From the NCBI RefSeq assembly GCF_005239225.2, contig NC_133295.1, positions 1,922,001-1,986,000 on the forward strand: DNA of 64,000 nucleotides, written 5' to 3'. The notes beneath the pieces are model-generated. The model ran no database searches. It saw only the letters and a program-made list of their open reading frames with translations, and was not told where the DNA came from. Of this stretch, positions 23,113 to 34,104 are shown piece after piece; the first letter of the stretch is position 1, and every line of letters begins with the position of its first letter. A program made the position numbers and the translations under genes. Source of the stretch: Populus alba (Eukaryota; Streptophyta; Magnoliopsida; Malpighiales; Salicaceae).

Positions 23113-23711
23113 AGAAATTGGCACCCTGCAGATTAGGATGAAACTCTCATAGAGATAGAAATGTTTTTACTTGTACTAATCAAATTAATATTTTTATATA
23201 TATATTTTTCAATAATTTTAATATATTAATATTAAAAAAATATTCAATAAAAGATATTTTTAAAAAATACATTCAAGATTTGAATGTCATTTAATGGGCT
23301 TTCAACTTAAAAGTCGCTTAAGGCCCAAAAACTGCTAATAAAAATCTGAATGCAGGGGCGCACAACGAACATAACGGTCTAGCTGTTTAACTGTCCAGTG
23401 AATAGTGTTCAAAAAGGGTCAGCACCCAAAACTAAAATTATTCAAATAAAGGGAGGGAGGGCATTTTTATATATAATACTCGATTTTAAGCTTCAACTCC
23501 CTGAAAAAATTTAAAATCCTCGGAAGATCTCAACGGACATAAAATTCAGTTTGAAAATTTTTTCTTGCATAATATTTTATTATAAGAGATCTCTTAAAAG
23601 AGGGAGGTAACGGTCGAATTATATTTTAAAAAATTAGAATTTTTGCAATGAAATTAATTTGGAACTAGCAATACACCTCCTCATTGCGGGGGTAATTCTT
23701 TATTGGTATAT
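23113..23711. other. Intergenic, AT-rich, nothing recognised
   Basis: There are no open frames of note and no repeats with clear ends. Confidence 0.6.
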
Positions 23712-25085
23712 ATATATATAGTCAAGTGTTTAGTGATAGTGTCTAATCTTTGATTATTACTGTCTTAGTGTCTAATTTTTTTATTCTATTTATTTCAGTG
23801 TCAAACTTCGAACTTTATTTATTCTGAGATCGAAAAATGTCGACGTGGCCAGTATCATCCACTGATACATGTGATAGTTCTTTTCAAAGGTAATTATTTT
23901 TTATTAGTATGGTTTTTATAAAAAAAAAAATAATCAAATTAATTTTTTAAAAAATAACCGGTTCAAATTAATTAGTTTTGATTCGGTTTAGTTATTTTAG
24001 AATAAAAACCAGTTCAAACCGGTTTGGTTGGGTTTTTTTTTTCAATTTTTTTAGTTTGGTTTTTTCGATTTCAGATTTATAAAACTGAACTGAACTTGTT
24101 AATTTTTTTAAAATTCTCATCAATTTAATCGAGTTTTTTATATAATTTAATTTTCTTAGTTTAATCTAATTTTTAGGTTTTTAATTATCCCTGGTTCTTT
24201 CGCCGACACTTGACAAAAGTAGATCCCCTTTTAATTTCTTATAAGAAGATTGCATTTTTAATGCATTATCTCTCTACTTTAGTGTTCAACCTTTTTATTC
24301 TATCTATTTGAGTACCCAGTTTTTTTTTTTTATTATTTGATTTCCCTTAGTCAACTAAGAGAAGAAAATGCTGACATGGTTGGGCTCCATTTGCATGTGA
24401 CTCTGTCTCTAATAGACACATAGCAAAAAAAGTGAGTTCCACTAATTTATTCAGAAAAAAATTAAAAATTTTATTTAAAATTGAAAAAAAAAAAACAAAT
24501 GAAAAATCAAAAAGTTTTTTTTTTTTTTTTATGTATCCTTACTGTCCTTCCTTTCTTCCTCTCTTCCTTAGAAATGCTTTTACAAACAACTTTCACATTG
24601 TCAGCTATCTCTCTGAGCACCGAATCCAAGAAAACGATTGAGTAAACTATTCTGGTTAGTTTTTTCTCTCCTTTTTTTAATACATATATATAGTGGGACC
24701 CATATTATCACGTGTCAGTTAGATGCTGCCATTTGTCAGTAGATCCAGACGACGTTAGTATTTTTCAGTCTATGGTAATTGAGGGAACTTTTAAATAGAA
24801 AAATAAAAAAATTGGGTGCTCTAATTGATAGAATAAAAAGGTTGGATACTGTAATAAAATAATAAACGAAGGCTGGCCACTCAAAATACAATTTTCTATC
24901 TTGTTTATTCTTTGTGTAATTACTAGTGGGGCCTATTTTGCCACGTGCCATTGGATCCCAACCACGTTAACTTTTTCCTGTCTCAAGTGACTGATGGAAG
25001 TCAATAAAAAAACAAAAATCAAAGTTTAAACACTCAAATTGATAGAATAAAAGATTGGAAAGTAATAAAACAAATAATATATCAA
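23712..25085. repeat. Inverted-repeat (foldback-like) block of four related ~150 bp units
   Basis: A unit centred on TTTTTATTCTATTTATTTCA appears forward near 23767-23870 and again near 24281-24390. It appears reverse-complemented near 24700-24860 and near 24930-25070, where the plus strand reads TTGATAGAATAAAA. Each unit also shares a downstream GACGTGGCC or CACGTGCCA-like word and an AGTCA word. Two direct and two inverted copies give a nested palindrome of about 1.37 kb with no coding content, as in foldback or long-TIR non-autonomous DNA elements. Exact ends and a target duplication were not found. Confidence 0.65.
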
Positions 25086-26797
25086 CATAATCACATTTTT
25101 TGTATTATCATAGTTATTATAATTATGCTTATTTGTGTTGTTCTATTTTTTTTTAATTATGTGAAATAATTATATAACAACGCTAATAAAAAACTCAATA
25201 TCATTATTAAGGGTTTTTTTTAAATAGGAATTTTTCTCAACTCAATATCAAAATCAGTATTTAAGAGTTTTTTTCTTTGGTATTGATTGAAATTGAATTA
25301 AGAAAATTTATATCAAAATATTTATATTTTTTATGTATATTTAATTTATTTTTTAATTATCCTTAATTTGTTAAAGAAACGCTAAATTGTGTTACTTGAT
25401 TATTTTCATTTTACTCTCTGTGAAAGATTAATAAATCGATGAAATGTCAAGATGTCATTGATATAGAACAAACTCTTGAATAAAAACTATATACTTATTT
25501 AAAAGAGTAAAATGAGATTATATCTTACGATATTTTCACACCATTGTTTTCTTTATCCTTATCTATTCTATTATAAATTAAATATTAATTCCATTGCAAG
25601 ACTAGGGAAAAAGATATTATAATTCCTTAAAAGGCACCTCAATAAACTCCAAATTAAGCTCTTTTGAGAATACATTATTCAGAGCTAAACTTATAGAATA
25701 CATAAGTTTACGGATTTATCTCCTTTTTATATATAATTTTAGGAATTTATCTTGATTATGGTGCTGTCAAATAGCATTAGCAACTTTACAAAGCAGGTCA
25801 AATCAATATCCCTCATCAAGCGTGTCTCACGTGAAGGATTAAATGTAATAGAAGAAATCATATAGTAGGCTGTCAATGTCAAACAGTATTAGTTGGTATA
25901 GTGGTAAAGGTTAGGACTAAATTTATTTTTTTTTTTAATGATTTTAGGTTTGAATCTTATGGGTTCTAATATAATGGCTATATATTCAAGGATTATATAA
26001 TTGTCAATTTTAAAGATCATATGATTAATTAAGGTGTACATAAACTGGTTTGAATATCTATATTAATAATAATAAAAAATAAAAAAAATAAAAAGTACTC
26101 GTAGATTGATGGTCTTGTTGTCCAAGGAGTGTACAGGGAGAATGACTTTGCTGCTTGGTTTTAAAGTTCCATGCATCTTGTCCTCCCTTTCCCATGGCTT
26201 GGTGGCAGTTCTCATCTTGTTCTAAAAAGAAGAAGAAAAAAAAAAGTTGAGGGACATTATAAAATATGGAAGTGCACTTTATTTTCACCTTTTTAGATTA
26301 TTATTTTTATTTGGACAGTGTATTTTATCGTTTAACACAGAAGGGTTGGTTTGGTAGTTAAAGAGCTTCGTCTTCTTTAAATATCATATTTCAAACAGCA
26401 TCCAAAAAGAATTTGCTAAAAATTCCTATGAATATGCAAAATGTATAGAGGGTTGCTGCTCTCTTCTTGTCCAGACAGTACGTAAGAAAGTGTAGAAAAA
26501 GAACTTTGGCCTGAGTTTTTCTTTCAAAAACCTCAGATATAGATCAATGGAAGTTTCAGTGGTCATGCATTTGGTCAAAATCAAATATTAAAAACAGAAA
26601 GGTATGGCATTTAAACGCTGCAACAATGCAAGTTTTGTCCCTTTACAGCCATAATTTCCGGTTGAAGATGAAATTAAAACCTTCAGCCTCTTGGATAACA
26701 CATAAAATAACCTGACAAAAGTCAAAAGGAAAGGATTTATTGTTTTGCACTTTGACATAAAAATGTATTTGTAAGAATGAAGCTTTAATGGGTATTT
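25086..26797. other. Intergenic with a possible SINE
   Basis: This is AT-rich non-coding DNA. The only patterned piece is the tRNA-like segment near 25884-26096, listed separately. No gene is supported. The small frame at 26058-26288 is a shadow of A-rich sequence. Confidence 0.55.
25884..26096 (+). mobile_element. Candidate tRNA-derived SINE
   Basis: TGGTATAGTGG (25894-25904) resembles a pol III A box and GGTTTGAATCTT (25947-25958) resembles a B box. An A-rich tail with AATAATAATAAAAAATAAAA follows near 26065-26096. Box spacing is a little long because of an inserted T run. No convincing target duplication was found. Confidence 0.4.
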
Positions 26798-26982
26798 TAA
26801 AGTATGGTAGCAGTTATTTTTTAAAATATTTTTCGTTTAGAAATGTATTAAAATAATATTTTTTATTTTTTTAAATTTATTTTTAACAGTAATATATCAA
26901 AACGATTCAAAAATATTAAAATAAAATTAATTTTAAACAAATAAATAAACTTTTACAAACCTCTATTTGAACAGCACTCCTA
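26798..26982 (+). repeat. MITE-like dispersed repeat, copy 1
   Basis: A ~185 bp AT-rich unit with GTATGGTAGCAGTTATTTTTTAAA at its start (only partly quoted: AGTATGGTAGCAG), TATATCAAAACGATTCAAAA in the middle and GAACAGCACTCC at the end. The same arrangement recurs at 32912-33094 (inverted), 48552-48735 and 50203-50375. Confidence 0.55.
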
Positions 26983-28892
26983 ATTTTTAATATTTATAAA
27001 TTATAATTGATATAATAATTGATATAATATCCATTATTAGAAAGTAGGGTTCTTTATGGATATCAAGTTGAATTGGGCTTCAAACAATACTTATATCCAC
27101 TTTAATTTTTAATATTTTATAAATTATAAATCTCACTCATTCAATTTTTTTAGACCTGAGCGGAATGAATATATTAGGTTTATGCTAAATTTTTAGTAGA
27201 TATTGCATGCATCCACAGGTTGGATTTATATTGTTAATTTTCAAGGGTATATATTTAAAGACGAACCTTAGCGTGGATTATGGATATCTTGGTATCTCTA
27301 ATGTTAATTCTAATTTTCATAGCTTGCAACACTGTTAAATTTTAGTTATCTCTCTTTTTCATCCATCAAAGAGACAAGTTATTTTTTATTCTGTTAAAGA
27401 AATTTAATATGAAGTTCACATAACTTTGGAGCCTAAACATGTCTAAATAAAATAAAAATAAATATTCAATCTATAAACTATAAAAAATAAAGATAAAAGG
27501 TGTATAAAATATATATATTAGATTAAATTAATCAAGTTTTTAAAATTTTAACTCGTTACTTAACCCGTGATATTTATTTTTTAGTTTTGTTTACCTATTA
27601 TTATATGTAATATACATATTATTCAATTTTAACAAGTTAGATCAGTGGGTGGGTTGGATAATGTAAATATTAACCTTTCTATATATATATATTGTATTAA
27701 CGGTAATAATAAAAGCTTCATTTCTCTCCCTCAGTCAGGAAAACCATCAAAAAGCATATCATTGGTGGCAATTTCCTTAATTATTGAACAAAATAGAAAA
27801 TGATACTGTTATCATTATCAAATCATGGGCTACCTTGCTCTGTCCCTCTCACGACGTTTTAGTTGTTGATTTGGCATCTCATCTCAGCTTTTTTGGATGG
27901 TGTGTTTTACAAGACAGTAGCTCAAGTCCAAAATGAAAGCGGAAGATCAATCACTCAGAAAGCAAAACAAAATGGCCCTGCCCCTCACTGTGCAACACTT
28001 CTGACACAACTGTACCCACAGATTCCTTTCTTAATTATATCTGCCTTTCCTCGCCTGGTCTTATGAAAACCCAATTTGTTTAAAAGGAAATCCCTGCAAC
28101 AGTTATATTCCCATGCTAGCTAGCTAGCTAGATCTTCTTTTTATCATAATTACTTCTTTTCTCTACGGCTAACTTTCGATGATCAACACACTGTACTGGT
28201 CAACAGACATGTGAACATAACCAAAACAATAGTGTTTCCATTTCTCTATGCTATTGAAGATCTGGGAAGCTTTTGGCAGCGAACATAATTGAAAGAAAAT
28301 TAAAGTACTCCTGTACTAGCTATGAGAAACATATGAACAGACAACTCGGATCAAACTTATAAAATAGTATCAAATGACACCCCTTTTCAACCTAATAAAG
28401 AGATCTCCAAGATGATAGATCATTTCGATCGATAACATTTCAGAATTGTACTCAAAATAAACGGGACTCGCTGCATGCTAATTTCTCAAGACTGGGCATT
28501 AACACCATCACCACCGCATCATGATATATGTGTATGGATCAAATTTATAGAGATGGGATCGAGCATACATATACCAAAATATTAATTATATATCTCTCTT
28601 GCTATACATTAATTTCTAGTAGGAGAAAAAAGAACCCCTTAATTCCCCCATTAAAACAAGCACGAAAAAAGAAAGAAAGAAAGAAGTAAGGCTGAGATTG
28701 ATGACATAACAAGAAGGTAAGAACACTCTCACTGAGGACAAGCAGTATTAATGGTGCACTAAAACAATAACAATAAAGATGACAAACTCGTAATTAACTT
28801 CACCGTTACAACTCTCTAGCTATCATCTTCAACAACCGGCTCTCAAGGGCAGTACGAGTTTTCTGTGCTTCATCATTGATATATCAACTTAT
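26983..28892. other. Intergenic downstream of the CLE gene
   Basis: No gene is recognised. It has a short GCTA repeat near 28116-28131 and a GAAA repeat near 28668-28685. The part nearest 28893 is the probable 3' untranslated region of the CLE gene. Confidence 0.55.
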
Positions 28893-29234
28893 TTACCTGT
28901 TTGAAATAGGGTTTGGACCGCTAGGAACTTCATGAGCAGCAGCTCCAAACTTGGTACGCGTAGATTTTGATGATGAGGTGGAAGAAGAAGAAGTACGTGC
29001 GTCTTGCTTTTGTTTTGGATGCAAATTCATGGTAGTAGAGGCTGGTTCTGAGGATTCTAATAGAAGCCTTTTGATGGAAATCGATGCCGCCATATTTGTT
29101 GGGTTTATGGGTTTGGTGGAGGTAGTGAGTAAAATAAAAATGAAAAGAAGTGCAAGCAAAGAAAGGAAATGGTGTGCTTTTGTGCAGGTTTGATGATCAC
29201 TGATTGTAGTTGAATGTGTTTTTGGTGTTGCCAT
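28893..29234 (-). CDS. CLE peptide precursor of the TDIF (CLE41/CLE44) type
   Basis: A single-exon frame of 113 aa from the ATG at 29234. An N-terminal hydrophobic stretch (about residues 18-36, FLSLLALLFIFILLTTS) fits a secretion signal. A variable Ser/Lys-rich middle follows, then the C-terminal dodecapeptide HEVPSGPNPISN with a final Arg. That dodecapeptide is exactly the TDIF sequence. In Arabidopsis, TDIF from CLE41/CLE44 in phloem is perceived by the PXY/TDR receptor kinase, which keeps cambial cells dividing and blocks xylem differentiation. Precursor length also matches (about 100-112 aa). An in-frame ATG at 29303 would add 23 residues ahead of the signal, so 29234 is preferred. Assignment to CLE41 versus CLE44 is not possible by eye. 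Confidence 0.95.
   Translation of the reverse strand: MATPKTHSTTISDHQTCTKAHHFLSLLALLFIFILLTTSTKPINPTNMAASISIKRLLLESSEPASTTMNLHPKQKQDARTSSSSTSSSKSTRTKFGAAAHEVPSGPNPISNR
28899..28934 (-). other. Mature TDIF dodecapeptide coding segment
   Basis: These 36 bases encode His-Glu-Val-Pro-Ser-Gly-Pro-Asn-Pro-Ile-Ser-Asn. The two central prolines that are hydroxylated in the known peptide are present. One Arg codon separates the segment from the stop. Confidence 0.95.
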
Positions 29235-29510
29235 GCAGTTAATAGACGAAAGAAACCACCCCCAAGAGCCCACAAGGGTGCAATATCCATGAACCAGCAC
29301 CAAGGCTAGCTAAAGAAGGGAGAAGAAAGAAAAGGAAAGAAAGGGAGAGGAGGAGAAGCTTCAGCAAAAGTAAATGTAAAGGAAGGTTCGAAATTCGATA
29401 CACGTTTGCTGAGGAACTAAGCACCACCTTAACATGGAAGTATATATTAAAGATGTTGCTATGACTTTGTGTATTTACAAAGAAACCCTTTTCCAAGATA
29501 TATGAATTTT

Positions 29511-29520
29511 TTTATATAGA
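29511..29520 (-). promoter_or_regulatory. Putative TATA box of the CLE gene
   Basis: The minus strand reads TCTATATAAA about 280 bases upstream of the CLE start codon. It is followed by a pyrimidine-rich leader (minus strand, near 29315-29360). At least two upstream ATGs lie in this leader. Confidence 0.5.
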
Positions 29521-29529
29521 GTTTTCTTT

Positions 29530-32500
29530 TTTAAAAAAAAAAAAAAGGGAAAAAGGAAGAAGCAAGAAAGAATTAGATGTTTTTTTTAGGTTAATTGTAA
29601 GTATTTCAATTACAACTATGTCCCAGCTTTTCGAACAATTATAAAAGTGCAATCCCGGTAGTAGCCAGGTGTATTTAAAAAAAAAAATTAAGAAAAGTCT
29701 TTTAAATATGATCTCAAGATTTAAAATTTAAAAATAAACTAATGAAATTCAGGTCAATCCTTCGAGTTTTTATATAGCTTGTATACAAGCTTCTCTAAAT
29801 GCATATAGAGAATATATGTGACTTTAAAATTATTCGGAAAACACATAATCTTAATTGATATATAAAATAACTTGAAGATATCTTTATCTATGAATAAAAA
29901 GAATATAATATGTTATTTTGTTACTCAAAGCTCTACTCATGCCTTGTACCTTTTTTCTATTATTTTTTAATTTATAATCACATTGTTGATGATTTAATTA
30001 CAACTTATAGGGGGTGCTAAAGTCTTGTCCTAAGACATTAATGTAGTGTATTTAATATAGTGATGGGGCCTTGTTCTTGTAAATCAAATACTTCAAGAAT
30101 CTTGAAATTAAGGTAAAGCCAGCACAAAAATAGAAAGAGAGAAAGATCAAATGGTGGAAGGAGGGGTGGTGGCTTTTCTCGCTTGGGCGGTTCCCCAAAA
30201 ATTATTTCTTTGACTCGGAGAGAACTAAATAGTAAAAAATAAATAAGAAGAAGAAACTTTTTTCTCTCTTTTTATTTATTTATATACTTTTCAGAATAGG
30301 TTATTCACACTTCTTTGGTTTTTTTTAAGGGAAATTTCAATGTTATAATTAATATTAAGGTCCTATTTTGGCAAGCGTGCATGACCTTGTTTTCATCAAA
30401 ATTTAAGTTTTTTTCATTTTAAATTATTATTATTTTTTTATCGTCTTGATGTTTTAATATTAAAAATAAAATTTAAAAAAACAAAAAAAATATTATTTTT
30501 AATATATTTTCAAGTAAAAAACAACTTATATCATAATATCAAAAACTATTTAAAAAAAAATATAAATAAAGCAGTACTGTTTTCAAAAAAATATTAATTT
30601 TGATGTTTGGTATTTGACACCAATAATATGTATTATGTATTTTTAGTGATTTTAGATGACGAAGAAGATTGAAATTTTTAAATTATTTTAATTTGTTAAT
30701 ATCTCATACATACAGATAAATACAGGTCATCATTATAAATTGATGGGAGAAATAAATCGCACTATGAGACTATTAATTGATGAAATATATCATGAAGAGT
30801 TGATGTAACACTAATTATTTCTTTTAAAAATATCATAACTAAACATAGCTTAACAATCGAGAAGAAAAGGCAATAAACAAGGACTTAATAGCTAATACTT
30901 TTTCATCTTTTAGTTTACACTGATTTTTAGCTTATTATATGTCTCACTTTAGAATTAATCATGATTCTTTAACATCGGTCAAAAGTGGGATTACTTATTC
31001 TTTTAAAGTTGCATAGGCACATAAAATAACTTATCACTTGATCTTTTCATTTTCATATGTAAATTCATAATTAATTATATTTTGGATATTGAAAATTAAA
31101 GATAAGAATACTACTTCAATGGAAAATCACACTTGATATAATATTTTTTTATATTTTTATTTTTTATACAACATAAAAAATATCTAAAAAATATATAAAT
31201 TAATGTTTTTTACAAGTAAAAAACAATTTAAAAACTACTTTAAAAAAGCAAAAGCTACCGAATATATAAATTAACCGGCACTAAATTTGGCAACTTTTGT
31301 ACGTAGAGCAGGAGTAATTGTTTTCAGGAAACTAAAAATAGGGTAATTACAAGGAGCACACGGAAAGCAAAGCATCGTATTCTCTTCCTAGTGAGCACAC
31401 TGCTAGCTGCATCCTTCCATGGTGAAAGGCCAAGAAATGTGACCGTCTCCCATGATTGATGGGTGATGCATGGGTCCCCACTGCCTGGTAAGCTAAGGAC
31501 AACTTTGTAATTCTATTTGATCCATCACGCATCCATCATCGTCTTCGTCAGCATATCATACATATACAGGCATCCTCTGGTGCAGTACGGGACACGACAT
31601 GGAAATGGACTGAATGTAACTGAGCTAGACAATCATGTGCTTCCCTTATGCATTGAACAAGAGTAAATGAAATCTCTTAACAATTTATGTTAGTTTTTAT
31701 GTTTTGTTTTTATTTGAGAGTTTTTGGCCATCTTATCTATGGAATATATAGTTTACTAGTGTCTGAAACAGAAAAGTTTTTGCAATGAAACCCCTACTCG
31801 TAAGCTATATGTACACCAAACACTTCACAACAACTCGCGACATGTCTAATATATATATAAATGCATCGAACACTTGATGATGATTTGTTTTGTCTTGTCT
31901 CTGTTTAATATATCAAACACATCACAGACGATGATATCTTCAATTATGAGTGTGCATATACAACTGGGGATTGACTTTATGAGTAATAATGCTATCTGGA
32001 CTCGATGGCTTGCCGTCATAAGAGGTAGATGATCATTACAGGGAGAGAGTCTGGCAAAATTTCCATGTAGCCACGATTTCAACGAATTTTAATGAAGAGA
32101 AGACAAGTGTCCATGGAAAACTTTGAAAGTTTTCATTACTTCCATGGCTGTGCATAAACCAACTGGCTTGTTCTTCGACATATCATGGTTTTTTTTTCTT
32201 TTAATCTATTTCATCCTCTTTATTTGTGAAGCTAGCTAGTATTTTGATGCGAAATTAAAAGGGTGTTTAGAATTATTACACTGATTATCTAAAAAAGTAT
32301 TTTTTTAATTAAAATAATTTTTTTTATTTTCTATAATTTAATTTTATTATCAATATATTAAAATGATTTAAAAATATAAAAAAAATATTAAAGAGAGAGG
32401 GGGGGGGGAGTGTCTTTTGAAATATGTTATAATTATGGAGTCTTTCAACTTACTAATTAGTTTGATGTTTTATTTACTTTCCATTTTTTGCCTTTTATGA

Positions 32501-32911
32501 TCTAATAATTGCACTTCATATATAGTTCATGTAAATTAATTTGTCAGGAGCACATTGTACACCTGGTGATGAAATTGGTTATGTCACCACCAACAACAAG
32601 TATAGAAATCAAAGCAACTAGTTGGGTATTGTCCTCCCTTTACATTAATTTCTTGAGAAGGAAAACCAGCCTTTTTTGCTTTTGATTAGCTTTGAAAGGT
32701 TAGTAGGTAGGAAGTTAACCTCAACAACGTCCAATCAATGGATATATAGTTTGCTCCTCGTGGTAGCTAATCAACTGTTTTTAGTCTTTTCTAGCTACTG
32801 TTACACACCTCTCTATCTTTCTATATATATATATATATAGTAATTCAGTATAGGGCTCAATCTTTTGAGTAGATTCTAAGCTCAAATTTTTGTAGCTACT
32901 CGGTCCAATTT
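29530..32911. other. Intergenic, AT-rich, no gene
   Basis: It contains several degenerate stretches resembling the MITE-like repeat (near 30425-30600, 31140-31260 and 32268-32400) and a G homopolymer of about ten bases at 32399-32409. Short frames at 31347-31532 and 31846-32082 have no support. Confidence 0.55.
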
Positions 32912-33094
32912 GTTTTTTTACAAAAATTTTAATTTTTTTTGTTTTGCTAAAATTGAGTATGATTTGTATTTTCTGGATCGTTTTGATGTGCTGATATCAA
33001 AAATAATTTTTAAAAAATAAAAAAATATTATTGGTATGCTTTTCGGCACGAAAAGCTATTTAAAAAGTAATCGCTACTACACTCCCAAACACCA
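32912..33094 (-). repeat. MITE-like dispersed repeat, copy 2 (inverted)
   Basis: Best-preserved copy of the family. On the plus strand it reads ATCGTTTTGATGTGCTGATA in the middle, GCTTTTCGGCACGAAAAGC (a near-perfect small palindrome) near 33038-33056 and ends ACTCCCAAACACC. Confidence 0.65.
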
Positions 33095-33650
33095 TTCGTA
33101 CACGGAATTCTAAATACTCCATGTGCTGGTTCCACGACAATTTTTAGTGCCAAAGTCAATGGAGACGACCTTAAAAAACTTAAGTATGCATCAAACCCAA
33201 AAAATCAGGAATGATTTCATCCTTTTAAAGACAAGCCTCTATAATTAAACGCCTCTTTTCTTGTATTAGGTAAGCTGTAGCCTGTACGTTAGCAACAGAA
33301 TCGATCTAGAGCATGCTATTGTGGCCAAATTGTCAACAAATTGAGGTAAGCTCCCATTCCGTATATATATAATTGGGTTTTGTCGAGCTCTCTTTCATTT
33401 TCATATCTCGGAAGATAAAAGGTAATTTGATGAGCAGGATTACATCCTCTCATGTCCTTGAAAAATATTCACCGGTCATTTTCTAATTCTTGTTATTAGT
33501 CTTCATGATCAGTTCAATAATTTAGATTAAGTGGGATAAATAAATTAATAAGAACTTAAATATATTTCATTTTTAATAATTACCATGCTCCATTTCATTA
33601 ATTGTCATCCAATTTGATCAATCTTCTTCGCAATTGTTATCATACATCAT
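33095..33650. other. Intergenic, nothing recognised
   Basis: AT-rich sequence between the MITE-like repeat and the 109 bp array. Confidence 0.5.
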
Positions 33651-34104
33651 GACTTCACCATTGTTGGACTTCACCATCTTGGAGAAAGCATACATAGTTT
33701 TTATATGAATGTCATGAAATACATATATATCCACGCAATTCTATCGAATTATGCAAATTGACTTCACCATTGTTGGACTTCACCATCTCGGAGAAAGCAT
33801 ACGTAGTTTTTATATGAATATCATGAAATACAAACATATCCACGCAATTCTATCAAATTACGCAAATTGACTTCACCATTGTTGGACTTCACCATCTCGG
33901 AGAAAGCATACGTAGTTTTTATATGAATATCATGAAATACAAACATATCCACGCAATTCTATCAAATTACGCAAATTGACTTCACCATTGTTGGACTTCC
34001 TCATCTTGGAGAAAGCATACATAGTTTTTATATGAATTTCATGTAATACAAACAAATCCACGCAATTCTATCGAATTCCTCAAATTGACTTCACCATTGT
34101 TGGA
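33651..34104. repeat. Tandem array of a 109 bp unit, just over four copies
   Basis: The word GACTTCACCATTGTTGGA starts at 33651, 33760, 33869, 33978 and 34087, exactly 109 bp apart each time. Each unit contains GGAGAAAGCATAC, a TTTTTATATGAAT stretch and CCACGCAATTCTATC. Copies two and three are almost identical, and the first and fourth differ by several substitutions. Inside the unit, CTTCACCAT occurs twice 16-17 bp apart, a small sub-repeat. It is non-coding. Confidence 0.95.

Noticed and set aside
26340..26400. Second tRNA-like stretch (GGTTTGGTAGTTAAAGAGC)
   Set aside because: Only an A-box-like word is visible; there is no B box at proper spacing and no tail.
33651..34104. Regular array considered as a CRISPR
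   Set aside because: This is eukaryotic DNA; the repeat is a head-to-tail 109 bp tandem array without unique spacers.
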